From NCBI GenBank assembly GCA_011773575.1, contig WVXJ01000183.1, positions 10,443 through 23,397 of the forward strand: 12,955 nucleotides of DNA, written 5' to 3'. The position numbers and the translations under genes are program-made. Shown piece by piece: positions 1 to 6,339 of this stretch. The number at the start of each line of letters is the position of its first letter. Positions within the stretch are counted from its first letter, which is position 1. A model generated the notes under the pieces. That model saw only the letters and a program-made list of their open reading frames with translations, made no database searches and was not told the origin of the DNA. The DNA is from Armatimonadota bacterium. Its GTDB lineage: Bacteria > Armatimonadota > Hebobacteria > Hebobacterales > WVXJ01.

Positions 1-70
1 CAAAGGTGGGAAGGCCTGAGGTTTTGGGGTTCGTGAAATACTCGACTCCGAGCCGGAGAGGATGAGAGCG

Positions 71-466
71 ATGGACGAAGAGGTCAAGAGTCTGCTGCAG
101 CGAGCCGTGAAGAACTTGGTGAGCCTGGAGGTGACCCTTTTCTTCCACAGTCATCCGGAACAGCCGAATGATGTGGAAGACCTCTGCCGCAGGATGGGTT
201 GCGAGCCGGCGACAGTGGCGAATGCCCTTCGAGATTTGGCCAACGCGGGTGTGGTGGAGTGTTTCCAGCTCGGCGCGGGTCGGTATGAGATATACTCCTA
301 TACACACAACACCACGGTTCGCTCGGCTGTAGATCGGCTCAGCCACTGCTACCACGATGACCCCAAATCCAGGGCGGAGATCATTCAACACATAATCTCG
401 AGTTCCATTCGTTCAGGCTGTGAGCAAGGCCGCTCCGCGCCGGCCAACTCCACCCACACCCCATGA
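71..466 (+). CDS. Small winged helix-turn-helix protein, putative transcriptional regulator
   Basis: A 131-residue soluble protein. Residues 33-62 look like a helix-turn-helix (DVEDLCRR, MGCEPATVANALRDL, ANAGVVE), followed by a short wing-like hairpin at about 63-78 (CFQLGAGRYEIYSYT). This is the arrangement of a MarR/ArsR-like winged helix, in which the second helix would read DNA. The family could not be named more precisely. The C-terminal 45 residues are a helix plus a polar tail with no recognisable ligand domain. The ATG at 71 is chosen because the GAGAGG at 56-61 then lies 9 nt upstream; the in-frame ATG at 62 would crowd it, and an in-frame TGA at 17-19 excludes a longer protein. The stop overlaps the next gene's ATG (ATGA at 463-466), implying translational coupling. 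DNA binding is inferred from the fold only; it could instead be a protein-interaction winged helix. Confidence 0.75.
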   Translation: MDEEVKSLLQRAVKNLVSLEVTLFFHSHPEQPNDVEDLCRRMGCEPATVANALRDLANAGVVECFQLGAGRYEIYSYTHNTTVRSAVDRLSHCYHDDPKSRAEIIQHIISSSIRSGCEQGRSAPANSTHTP

Positions 467-2742
467 GCTCTCAGGCACTCCAATACCATCGAGAAGCGAA
501 TTTCTTCTCAATTACCAACCCTCACATCTCTCTTCGCTTCTCCACGACTCCTCCGGGCAGCCTGGTAGCTCTCTCCTCGAAAGCGCTGGGGGTGGAGGTA
601 TTCCATACCCCGCTTGCTGTCGCCAGTGCAGAGATGTGGAGGCTCGAATCTCCTCACCCGGAATCTTCTCTCAATGTGGGATCACGCAGGGCTCACCACT
701 TCTCCCATGATTTCACCCTGGAGGAGGAGACCGGTCTCGGGCGGTTGGAGATGGAATGGCGCAATTTCACGTCCTCACAAGGAGAACTTCCCCTCCGGGT
801 GGGCCTTGCACTTTCATTGCCTCCGGATTCCCCGCTCTGCTCTTGTCGAGTGCGCCTGGAATTGCCCGCTGATATGGATGGGACCGGCCTCGCCTTTCTC
901 TTTCCCAATTTCACGGGCCTGCGCCCTCCCGAGCCTGAAGCAGCGAGACTGTTTTTGCCGGTGGGAGCCGGCTTGCTAATCACCAACCCCGCCGCAAGTC
1001 TCTCAGGGCCGACGGAATGGCTTTACCCCGGCGAACTGACAATGCAGTTCGCCGGCATTCAGATGCCTTCTCACAACACCTGTCTGTATCTTGCCGCCCA
1101 TGACGGCAAGGGGGCCATCAAGGGCTTTCGCGCGGGCCCCGATAGGAACGCACATCTCGCCCTTCGCCTGCTCAACTTCCCCTCCCCGGATCCCGCGGGT
1201 CTTTTGACCATTGAGTATGAAACAGTGTTTGGCTTACTCGCCGGAGGCTGGCCGCAGGCGGCAAAGGCTTATCGCGGCTGGGCGCAGAGGCAGTTCTGGC
1301 ACAAGAGGAAACCAGCGGATTCTCGCCGCCGCGAGGAGGTATCCTCCGAAGAAGAACCCGGATTCCAACAAGGAGAAGGCACATACCGTGGTTTGTGGCT
1401 CTTAGCCAGAGGAGCAAGCGGGCAGGCGACATCTGCGGCGACAACACTTCAGAGGGAGACAAACACCCCTGTGCGGTTGCTCTGGCAGTGGTGGCACGGC
1501 TGTCCGGGGAATTCGCTCTATCCTGATTACTTGCCTCCGCGAGATGAAGAGGAGGCCTTCTCAAAGACGCTCTCTCTGCTCAAGGAGGCCGGCATTCCGG
1601 CATTTCTGAACATGGACTCCTCCGCCGCCAGCCCCCGCTCATCCGGCTGGGATCCGTTGAATCTGAAGCAGTATGCTTCTTTAGACCTTAACGGTAACCT
1701 GCAGGAGGCAAAAGAGAATCCCTTCTGCGATGATACCCTGGCGGCAATGTGTCCGGCCAGTGGGGAGTGGCCCGCGCTGTTGAAGAAGATATGCGGGCGG
1801 CTCAAACGGCTGGGAGCGACAGGATTATGGCTGGAGAGAATAGTCCCCGAAGAACAAGGTTTGCGCTGCTTCTCCCCTCAGCATTCCCATCCTCAGGGGA
1901 GCGGTAATTATCCGAATGAATGCCTGAGCGCCATTTCCTGCCCGGCAGTGGCCTCCGATCCCGCGGAGGTCTTTCTCCACCAACTGCAAGCGGCAATCCT
2001 GTCAGGCACTTCGCGGGAGCGCAGAGGCCGGCCCAAAGGCCTGCGCAGTGATGACTGGGAGCCCATCCCACTCTTGCAGACAGTGTATTCTCCGGATACT
2101 CGCTGCATCGGGCTTGTGGGCCCGCTCAATAACCTGTTTCCCCAGGATCCCTTGTGGCCGAACCCGCCGGCAAGGCCCCGCGCCGCGGAGGCCTCACTTC
2201 TTAGGGAGGAACATGCACTCCAGTTCCTTTTGGAGGCGGCTCGCAGCCTTCTCTGGGGTTATCAGCCCGCCCTTTCGGACTTCGACCCACTTATGCTGAG
2301 AGATTACGCCAACCGCAGGAAACTCGTCTTTCTGCACAGCCTCCTGCAATTGGACGCCATGGAGCCAATCCTGACCCGCGGGGAGTTCATGGGGCCTGTT
2401 ATCGCTGACTGTGAGCCACTGGAGGTCGATTTCCTGGTGAACTCTCTCTATTCACTCCCCGGCCAGCGAAGATCCTATCCTCGCCTGGTGCCTTCCGTCC
2501 TGGTCACGGCATGGAAACCAAACCCTGAAAGACTTCTGCTCGTGATTGTATGTTTGCAGGAGAAAGAGACGAAGTTCGCCTGTCAACTGCCGCTCTCTCG
2601 ACTGGGCGTCACCTCTCCCGGCAAGATTCATGTGCTCACTTTTTCCCCCGAACTCGGCGGCAAGCCGGCCCGCCTCTCCCTGACGGGAAGCGAGATATCC
2701 GGTCACCTGCCGCCCCACTCCGCCAGTATCGTCTGGCTGTGA
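463..2742 (+). CDS. Large glycoside-hydrolase-like protein, DUF6259-like
   Basis: A 759-residue protein with no signal peptide or membrane segment, so probably cytoplasmic. Residues 1-275 look like the beta-rich N-terminal domain that precedes the barrel in many glycosidases. Residues 335-625 resemble the (beta/alpha)8 region of DUF6259 proteins: WQWWHGCPGNSLYPDYLPP at 341-359, then FLNMDS at 381-386, MCPASGEW at 429-436 and the stretch LWLERI...CF..QHSHPQGSGNY at 455-483. The remaining 130 residues look like a C-terminal beta domain. As I recall the family, the 455-483 motif normally contains a YLDQ-type Asp and HGHP/GGG; here the Asp position is Glu458, and Gly and Gly positions are Ser. 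The segment 513-540, where relatives often carry another acidic motif, is Arg-rich and divergent. Activity and substrate are therefore uncertain. It may be a catalytically altered or non-enzymatic carbohydrate-binding paralogue. The start is fixed by the ATGA overlap with the winged-helix gene, and the two probably act together. Confidence 0.7.
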   Translation: MSSQALQYHREANFFSITNPHISLRFSTTPPGSLVALSSKALGVEVFHTPLAVASAEMWRLESPHPESSLNVGSRRAHHFSHDFTLEEETGLGRLEMEWRNFTSSQGELPLRVGLALSLPPDSPLCSCRVRLELPADMDGTGLAFLFPNFTGLRPPEPEAARLFLPVGAGLLITNPAASLSGPTEWLYPGELTMQFAGIQMPSHNTCLYLAAHDGKGAIKGFRAGPDRNAHLALRLLNFPSPDPAGLLTIEYETVFGLLAGGWPQAAKAYRGWAQRQFWHKRKPADSRRREEVSSEEEPGFQQGEGTYRGLWLLARGASGQATSAATTLQRETNTPVRLLWQWWHGCPGNSLYPDYLPPRDEEEAFSKTLSLLKEAGIPAFLNMDSSAASPRSSGWDPLNLKQYASLDLNGNLQEAKENPFCDDTLAAMCPASGEWPALLKKICGRLKRLGATGLWLERIVPEEQGLRCFSPQHSHPQGSGNYPNECLSAISCPAVASDPAEVFLHQLQAAILSGTSRERRGRPKGLRSDDWEPIPLLQTVYSPDTRCIGLVGPLNNLFPQDPLWPNPPARPRAAEASLLREEHALQFLLEAARSLLWGYQPALSDFDPLMLRDYANRRKLVFLHSLLQLDAMEPILTRGEFMGPVIADCEPLEVDFLVNSLYSLPGQRRSYPRLVPSVLVTAWKPNPERLLLVIVCLQEKETKFACQLPLSRLGVTSPGKIHVLTFSPELGGKPARLSLTGSEISGHLPPHSASIVWL

Positions 2743-2816
2743 CGGGCACACCGCAGATTGAGGGCCCTCATTCTCCCGTTTTCCTCAATGCTGAGCCCCC
2801 CAGCTTAGACTGCCGC

Positions 2817-2845
2817 TTGTATGGCATCTGTCTATCAGGTAGAAT
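2817..2845 (+). promoter_or_regulatory. Candidate sigma70 promoter for the GT2 gene
   Basis: A TTGTAT -35-like hexamer (2817-2822) and a TAGAAT -10-like hexamer (2840-2845) are separated by 17 bp. The predicted transcription start near 2852 leaves a leader of about 30 nt before the ATG at 2883. The -35 box is a weak match but the -10 box matches 5 of 6 consensus positions. It lies in the 140-bp gap after the GH-like gene, the only plausible place for a new promoter. The gap shows nothing else that I can support. Confidence 0.45.
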
Positions 2846-2882
2846 CCAGGTGCGCGTCCGAGAGGCGCTGCGAAAAGAGACT

Positions 2883-3611
2883 ATGGAAGCAAATCTTTCT
2901 ACTTCGCCTAAGAAGCCTCTGCTCTCGGTCATCATTCCCGCTTACAATGAGCGGGACACCATCGCTTCCACTATTGCGCGGGTGAGGCAGGCGCAGGTCA
3001 GCAAAGAAATCGTGGTGGTGGACGACGCCTCCACTGATGGCACCCTGGAGATTCTGGAGGGTCTCGCCGGGCCGGATTTGACTGTATTGCAGCAGCCTCG
3101 CAATCTCGGCAAAGGAGCCGCCATCCGCGCCGCCATCCCGCACATAAAGGGCGAAATAGCCATCATTCAGGATGCCGACGCGGAATACGATCCCGCGGAA
3201 TATCCCCGGCTCATCGCCCCCATCACCTCTGGAGAGGCGCAGGTGGTCTACGGCTCTCGCTTCTTGACTGAGGGAAGAAGTCTGCGCTGGCCGGAGGGAA
3301 TGCGGCTGGCCAACTGGCTGATGAACCGCTTACTGGCGTTGATGGCGAATCTGCTCTATGGTGCCCGCATCACAGATGAGGCCACCTGCTATAAGGTCTT
3401 TCGCGCCGATATCCTCAAATCTTTGCCTCTTGAATGTCGGCGCTTCGAGTTTTGTCCCGAAATCACTGCAAAACTCCGTCGGCGTGATATCCCCATTGTG
3501 GAAGTGCCCATCTCCTACCAAGCGCGCAGCACCGTCCAGGGCAAGAAGATTAATTGGAAAGACGGAATCCAGGCGATATGGACCTTGCTCAGGTATCGCT
3601 TCGGCGAATAA
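2883..3611 (+). CDS. Family 2 glycosyltransferase, polyprenyl-phosphate mannose/glucose synthase-like
   Basis: A 242-residue GT-A fold transferase. Residues 12-22 (PLLSVIIPAYN) and 43-53 (IVVVDDASTDG) are the nucleotide-sugar binding strand and loop of GT2. DxD-type metal ligands are seen as DAD at 97-99. The later motif ITDEATCYKVFR at 163-174 and the C-terminal block around 210-240 (SYQAR, GKKINWKDG, LLRYR) are typical of the dolichyl/polyprenyl-phosphate mannosyltransferase (DPM1-like) group. That group transfers a sugar from a GDP- or UDP-sugar to a membrane lipid phosphate at the cytoplasmic face. No transmembrane segments follow the catalytic domain, so this is the short soluble type and must associate peripherally. 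The reading frame is open back to 2550, but that extension lies inside the upstream gene. ATG 2883 is chosen because it is preceded by AAAAGAGA and opens directly onto the catalytic strand. The exact donor and acceptor cannot be read from the sequence. Confidence 0.88.
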   Translation: MEANLSTSPKKPLLSVIIPAYNERDTIASTIARVRQAQVSKEIVVVDDASTDGTLEILEGLAGPDLTVLQQPRNLGKGAAIRAAIPHIKGEIAIIQDADAEYDPAEYPRLIAPITSGEAQVVYGSRFLTEGRSLRWPEGMRLANWLMNRLLALMANLLYGARITDEATCYKVFRADILKSLPLECRRFEFCPEITAKLRRRDIPIVEVPISYQARSTVQGKKINWKDGIQAIWTLLRYRFGE

Positions 3612-3670
3612 TCTGCGTGCAATAATCCTCCCGCGCCGCTCCGCATTTGCACCTGCCAAGCAAGCCCACA

Positions 3671-3699
3671 TTGCATTCATCTCCCGGCCGTGCTATAAT
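3671..3699 (+). promoter_or_regulatory. Strong extended -10 promoter of the rpsF-ssb-rpsR operon
   Basis: TTGCAT (3671-3676) and a perfect TATAAT (3694-3699) are spaced 17 bp apart, and a TG at 3691-3692 makes an extended -10 element. The predicted transcription start near 3706 gives a leader of about 140 nt before rpsF, long for a ribosomal-protein operon without leader control. This is the best promoter match in the window. Confidence 0.75.
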
Positions 3700-3806
3700 T
3701 TTGCCGCCCTGGGGAGGGGCGTTATTTTTCCTGCCCCCGGAAAGCGGTCAGCGTATTCACACGGTATCCCTGCCTGAGAATACTCCTTGTGGTCGGCTCG
3801 TGGGGC

Positions 3807-3832
3807 CTGGCGAAAACAAACACATTCGCTAG
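3807..3832 (+). promoter_or_regulatory. Leader hairpin beside the rpsF ribosome binding site
   Basis: CTGGCGAA (3807-3814) pairs with TTCGCTAG (3825-3832) in an 8-bp stem with one G-U pair, closing a 10-nt A-rich loop. The stem ends one base before the CCGGAGG Shine-Dalgarno element (3834-3840). In other bacteria the bS6:bS18 complex binds a structured element in its own mRNA leader and represses translation. This hairpin is a candidate for that role, but I did not match the full published motif. A second weaker stem (GGGGC 3716-3720 with GCCCC 3733-3737) lies at the start of the leader. Confidence 0.45.
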
Positions 3833-3845
3833 TCCGGAGGAGAAG

Positions 3846-4169
3846 ATGGATAAAGTCAGCGGCTACGAGATAGCCTATGTTGTAGATGCAGAACTCAGCC
3901 CGGATGAGATAAGCGGGCTGAAAGACAGAATCGCCGAACTGGCGAAAGGTCAAGGGGCGGAGGTCGGCGAAATCACCCAGTGGGAAAGGCGCAGAATGGC
4001 ATATTCCGTTCGCGGCAAGAGAGAAGGCATCTACATCTTCATGCCGGTCAAAGCCACCACGGCAGTGGTGGCTGAAGTGGTGCGCAATCTGCGCCTGGCG
4101 GAACCGGTCCTGCGCCATCTGGTGATCAAGTCTTCACAGACGGAGAAGCCTCCCGAGCCTGCCGCGTAG
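3846..4169 (+). CDS. rpsF: 30S ribosomal protein bS6
   Basis: A 107-residue protein of normal bS6 length. It begins with the family's first strand (YEIAYVVDAELS, 7-18), has the conserved central block WERRRMAYSVRGKREGIYI (46-64) and ends the ferredoxin-like fold with LRLAEPVLRHLVIK (82-95), followed by a short Pro/Glu tail. bS6 binds bS18 and helps assemble the central domain of the 30S subunit. The start is ATG 3846 because GGAGG at 3836-3840 sits 5 nt upstream; an in-frame extension back to 3789 would run through the leader hairpin. It is the first gene of an operon with ssb and rpsR, the conserved bacterial order. The 81-bp gap to ssb contains a 10-bp perfect palindrome (4178-4187, CTCGGCCGAG) of unknown meaning. 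Confidence 0.97.
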   Translation: MDKVSGYEIAYVVDAELSPDEISGLKDRIAELAKGQGAEVGEITQWERRRMAYSVRGKREGIYIFMPVKATTAVVAEVVRNLRLAEPVLRHLVIKSSQTEKPPEPAA

Positions 4170-4250
4170 GAAAGCTGCTCGGCCGAGGCTGCGATATTTC
4201 TGACGTATGAAGAAGTCCGTGCCTCGTAACGATATCTTGCAGGACGAGAA

Positions 4251-4670
4251 ATGGTAAACCGTGTTGTCTTGGTAGGAAGACTGGTGGCGGATCCGGAACT
4301 GCGCTACACGCCCAGCGGGGTGGCGGTTGCCCGCCTTCGTATCGCCGTGGACAGGCCCTTCACCAACCAGCAGGGCGAAAGAGAGACCGATTTCATTGAC
4401 ATTGTGGCCTGGCGTCAGAGCGCGCAGTTCGCGGCTGACTATCTGCGCAAGGGGCGGTTGATAGGTGTGGACGGCCGCCTCCAGGTGCGTTCCTATACTA
4501 CTCAAGACGGCCAGCGCCGCCGGGTGTGGGAGGTAGTCGCGGACCGCATTGCCGGCCTTGACCGGGCGAGAGAAGAGGGGGCCGCCCCGGCCGCTCGTGC
4601 CCAAGCCGAAGAAACGGAGCAAGAGGGTGCCGCGCCCGATGAGCGCCCCGATGTTTTTGAAGGCCAATAA
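4251..4670 (+). CDS. ssb: Single-stranded DNA-binding protein
   Basis: A 139-residue SSB. Residues 1-105 are a complete OB fold: the opening NRVVLVGRLVADPELRYTPSG (3-23), the FIDIVAW strand (48-54) with Trp54, then YLRKGRLIGVDGRL (64-77) and the closing RVWEVVADRI (91-100). SSB coats single-stranded DNA during replication, recombination and repair, normally as a tetramer. The Ala/Glu-rich tail from 106 is flexible and acidic, as expected, but it ends in PDVFEGQ instead of the usual DDIPF-like tip. An internal Asp-Val-Phe followed by three extra residues leaves no C-terminal Phe carboxylate, the group that partner proteins recognise. AGGA at 4241-4244 lies 6 nt before the ATG. The position between rpsF and rpsR is the classic one. 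Confidence 0.96.
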   Translation: MVNRVVLVGRLVADPELRYTPSGVAVARLRIAVDRPFTNQQGERETDFIDIVAWRQSAQFAADYLRKGRLIGVDGRLQVRSYTTQDGQRRRVWEVVADRIAGLDRAREEGAAPAARAQAEETEQEGAAPDERPDVFEGQ

Positions 4671-4721
4671 CTGGCTTCCAGCTTCACGGAGCCAGCGGAC
4701 GATTGAAAGAGGGAGTCCAAA

Positions 4722-5000
4722 ATGAGTTCAGAATCACCAGCCCGAAGGCAGAGGCCCTACGGTGCCTCGCAGGGCAGACCGCGGGGTCGCTACATGCGGA
4801 GGAAAGTCTGTTCCTTCTGCGTGGAGAAGATCACCCGCATTGACTACAAGGATGTAGCGCGACTGCGCCGGCTTGTCACAGATCGGGGCAAGATTCTCAA
4901 GAGCCGTGCCACGGGAACCTGTTTCAGACACCAGCGCGCGGCAACTCGCGCCATCAAGCGGGCGCGTCATCTCGCGCTCTTGCCGTTTGTAGCCGATTAA
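4722..5000 (+). CDS. rpsR: 30S ribosomal protein bS18, zinc-ligand (C+) form
   Basis: A 92-residue protein with a basic N-terminal tail and the bS18 core: DYKDVARLRRLVTDRGKI (41-58), then TGTCFRHQRAATRAIKRARHLALLPF (64-89). It partners bS6 in the 30S platform. Cys30 and Cys33 (CSFC) with Cys67 and His70 make a plausible four-ligand zinc site; C+ paralogues such as the mycobacterial CxxC S18 show the same C...H pair before QR. Bacteria often keep a cysteine-free copy for zinc limitation, which would have to lie outside this window. The start at 4722 follows a purine-rich AAAGAGGGAG (4706-4715). The gene ends the ribosomal cluster: no rplI follows, and I see no clear rho-independent terminator in the 86 bp before the next gene. 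Confidence 0.96.
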   Translation: MSSESPARRQRPYGASQGRPRGRYMRRKVCSFCVEKITRIDYKDVARLRRLVTDRGKILKSRATGTCFRHQRAATRAIKRARHLALLPFVAD

Positions 5001-5086
5001 GACCCGGCGCAGGCGAAACCCGCGAGTGTTTTCCTCCTGGGTAGAAGAGAATCCTTGACTTCCCGAATCCCTCAGGGGTAACAACA

Positions 5087-6175
5087 ATGGCTTCGCGCGA
5101 TGTCTCTCGCCCGATTGATTTGAACAAACCTGAAAGCTACCTCTCTCTCGATCCCGCCGGTATGCTGGCGATGACCGCGGATTTTCCCGGTCAGTGCAGA
5201 GAGGCGGTTTCTATTGGTGAGGGATTCTCGGCTCCCACTTCGTTCAGCAAAGCGCAGAATATTCTTCTCTGCGGCTTGGGGGGCTCCGCCATCGCCGGGG
5301 ACTTGGTGCACCGGCTCACCGCTGACCGGATAACGGTTCCCTTCCAGGTGAATCGCCAGTATGAAATTCCCTCCTGGGTGAAAGAGAATACACTCGTTAT
5401 CCTCTCCTCCTATTCCGGCAACACAGAGGAAACCCTCAGCGCATTTCAGGACACCCTTTCCCGCAAGGCTCAAGCGGTCTGCATTACCAGTGGGGGCAAA
5501 CTAGCCCAACTCGCCGGTGATAATGATGTGCCGGTTATCTCCATCCCTTCAGGCCGGCCGCCCCGCGCCTCCACCGGATTCCTCATTTTTCCGGTCCTCT
5601 CCATTCTGGAGAAATCAGGTTTCATACCCTCCCTGGAAAAGGAAAAGGCCGAGACGGTTGCGGTGCTGGAGGCGATGAGCCGGGAACTGGATTCGAAGAA
5701 GCCGGTCGCCGAGAACGAGGCGAAGAAGATCGCTCTGTGGCTGCAAGATAAGTTCTCGCTCATCTATGGCTGGGGATATCTGGCGCCGGCGGCCTATCGC
5801 TGGCAGACACAACTGCACGAAAACTCCAAGGCTTTAGCCCATTCCGGCGAACTGCCGGAGATGAATCATAATGAAGTGGTGGCCTGGGCGCATAAGGGAG
5901 CACTGGCGGGAAAACTGGCGGTTGTCCTTTTGCGATGTGAAGACGAGCCTCCACGGATTCGGGCGCGTTTCGAATTAACCAAGCGCATCATCTCCGACCA
6001 TGCCTCCCTTCGTGAATATCAGAGCAGGGGAGAAGCCCGGCTAAGCCGGCAGATGTCACTCGTTTACCTGGGAGATTATGCCAGCATCTACCTCGCTTTG
6101 CTTTCCGGCAAGGACCCCGTGGAAATCAATGCCATCAACTTCCTCAAGGGAGAACTGGCGAAACTGCCCCAGTAG
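5087..6175 (+). CDS. Bifunctional phosphoglucose/phosphomannose isomerase
   Basis: A 362-residue member of the archaeal-type PGI/PMI family (tandem SIS domains), interconverting glucose-6-P, fructose-6-P and mannose-6-P in the cytoplasm. The first SIS domain carries CGLGGSAIAGDL at 62-73 and the phosphate-binding SSYSGNTEET at 107-116. The second carries LHENSKALAHSGELPEMNHNEVVAW at 243-267. Glu245 and His261 lie 16 residues apart, the same spacing as catalytic Glu203 and His219 of the Pyrobaculum aerophilum enzyme. Lys342 in GKDPVE is the likely third functional residue. No membrane or secretion signal is seen. AGGGG at 5074-5078 provides a modest ribosome binding site 8 nt upstream. It sits 86 bp after rpsR, where rplI is usually found, so it could be co-transcribed with the ribosomal genes or have a local promoter (a lone TTGACT lies at 5055). 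It would feed fructose-6-P to glycolysis and mannose-6-P to sugar-nucleotide synthesis. Confidence 0.93.
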   Translation: MASRDVSRPIDLNKPESYLSLDPAGMLAMTADFPGQCREAVSIGEGFSAPTSFSKAQNILLCGLGGSAIAGDLVHRLTADRITVPFQVNRQYEIPSWVKENTLVILSSYSGNTEETLSAFQDTLSRKAQAVCITSGGKLAQLAGDNDVPVISIPSGRPPRASTGFLIFPVLSILEKSGFIPSLEKEKAETVAVLEAMSRELDSKKPVAENEAKKIALWLQDKFSLIYGWGYLAPAAYRWQTQLHENSKALAHSGELPEMNHNEVVAWAHKGALAGKLAVVLLRCEDEPPRIRARFELTKRIISDHASLREYQSRGEARLSRQMSLVYLGDYASIYLALLSGKDPVEINAINFLKGELAKLPQ

Positions 6176-6208
6176 TGCCCCCAAGATTGCCTCTTTGGAT
6201 GCCAATTC

Positions 6209-6238
6209 TTGACTCTGAGTGGGGCGATGCCCTAGAAT
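6209..6238 (+). promoter_or_regulatory. Sigma70 promoter of the sugar ABC transporter operon
   Basis: TTGACT (6209-6214) and TAGAAT (6233-6238) are 18 bp apart, each matching 5 of 6 consensus positions. Transcription would start near 6245, leaving a leader of about 95 nt before the binding-protein start at 6340. That leader holds the phased AAATTCA repeat. Confidence 0.7.
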
Positions 6239-6265
6239 CGTAAGGCTGGAACTGGGTGTTTAAGA

Positions 6266-6292
6266 AAATTCAGTTAAATTCAAGGAAATTCA
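6266..6292 (+). repeat. Three AAATTCA direct repeats with a 10-bp period, possible operator
   Basis: Perfect copies of AAATTCA lie at 6266-6272, 6276-6282 and 6286-6292, exactly 10 bp apart, and a degenerate fourth (AATTAGA) continues the phase at 6296-6302. The third copy also forms an inverted pair, AATTC (6287-6291) and GAATT (6295-6299), with a 3-bp spacer. A repeat of about one helical turn, 20-50 bp downstream of the transcription start, is placed where a repressor block could act. The regulator is not identified. Confidence 0.6.
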
Positions 6293-6339
6293 TGGAATTA
6301 GAGGCCAGCGTGCCGAACACTTCTTGGGAGGTAGGTAAA

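Noticed and set aside
2550..2882. N-terminal extension of the glycosyltransferase back to 2550
   Set aside because: It would overlap the end of the upstream gene by nearly 200 bp in another frame, lacks family similarity, and the family domain begins right after the ATG at 2883.
3617..3652. GTGCAA/TTGCAC inverted repeat after the glycosyltransferase as a terminator
   Set aside because: The loop is 24 nt and there is no T-run after the stem.
5055..5084. TTGACT and TAACAA as a promoter for the isomerase gene
   Set aside because: The 18-bp spacing works, but transcription would start after the ATG at 5087, and the -10 box is weak.
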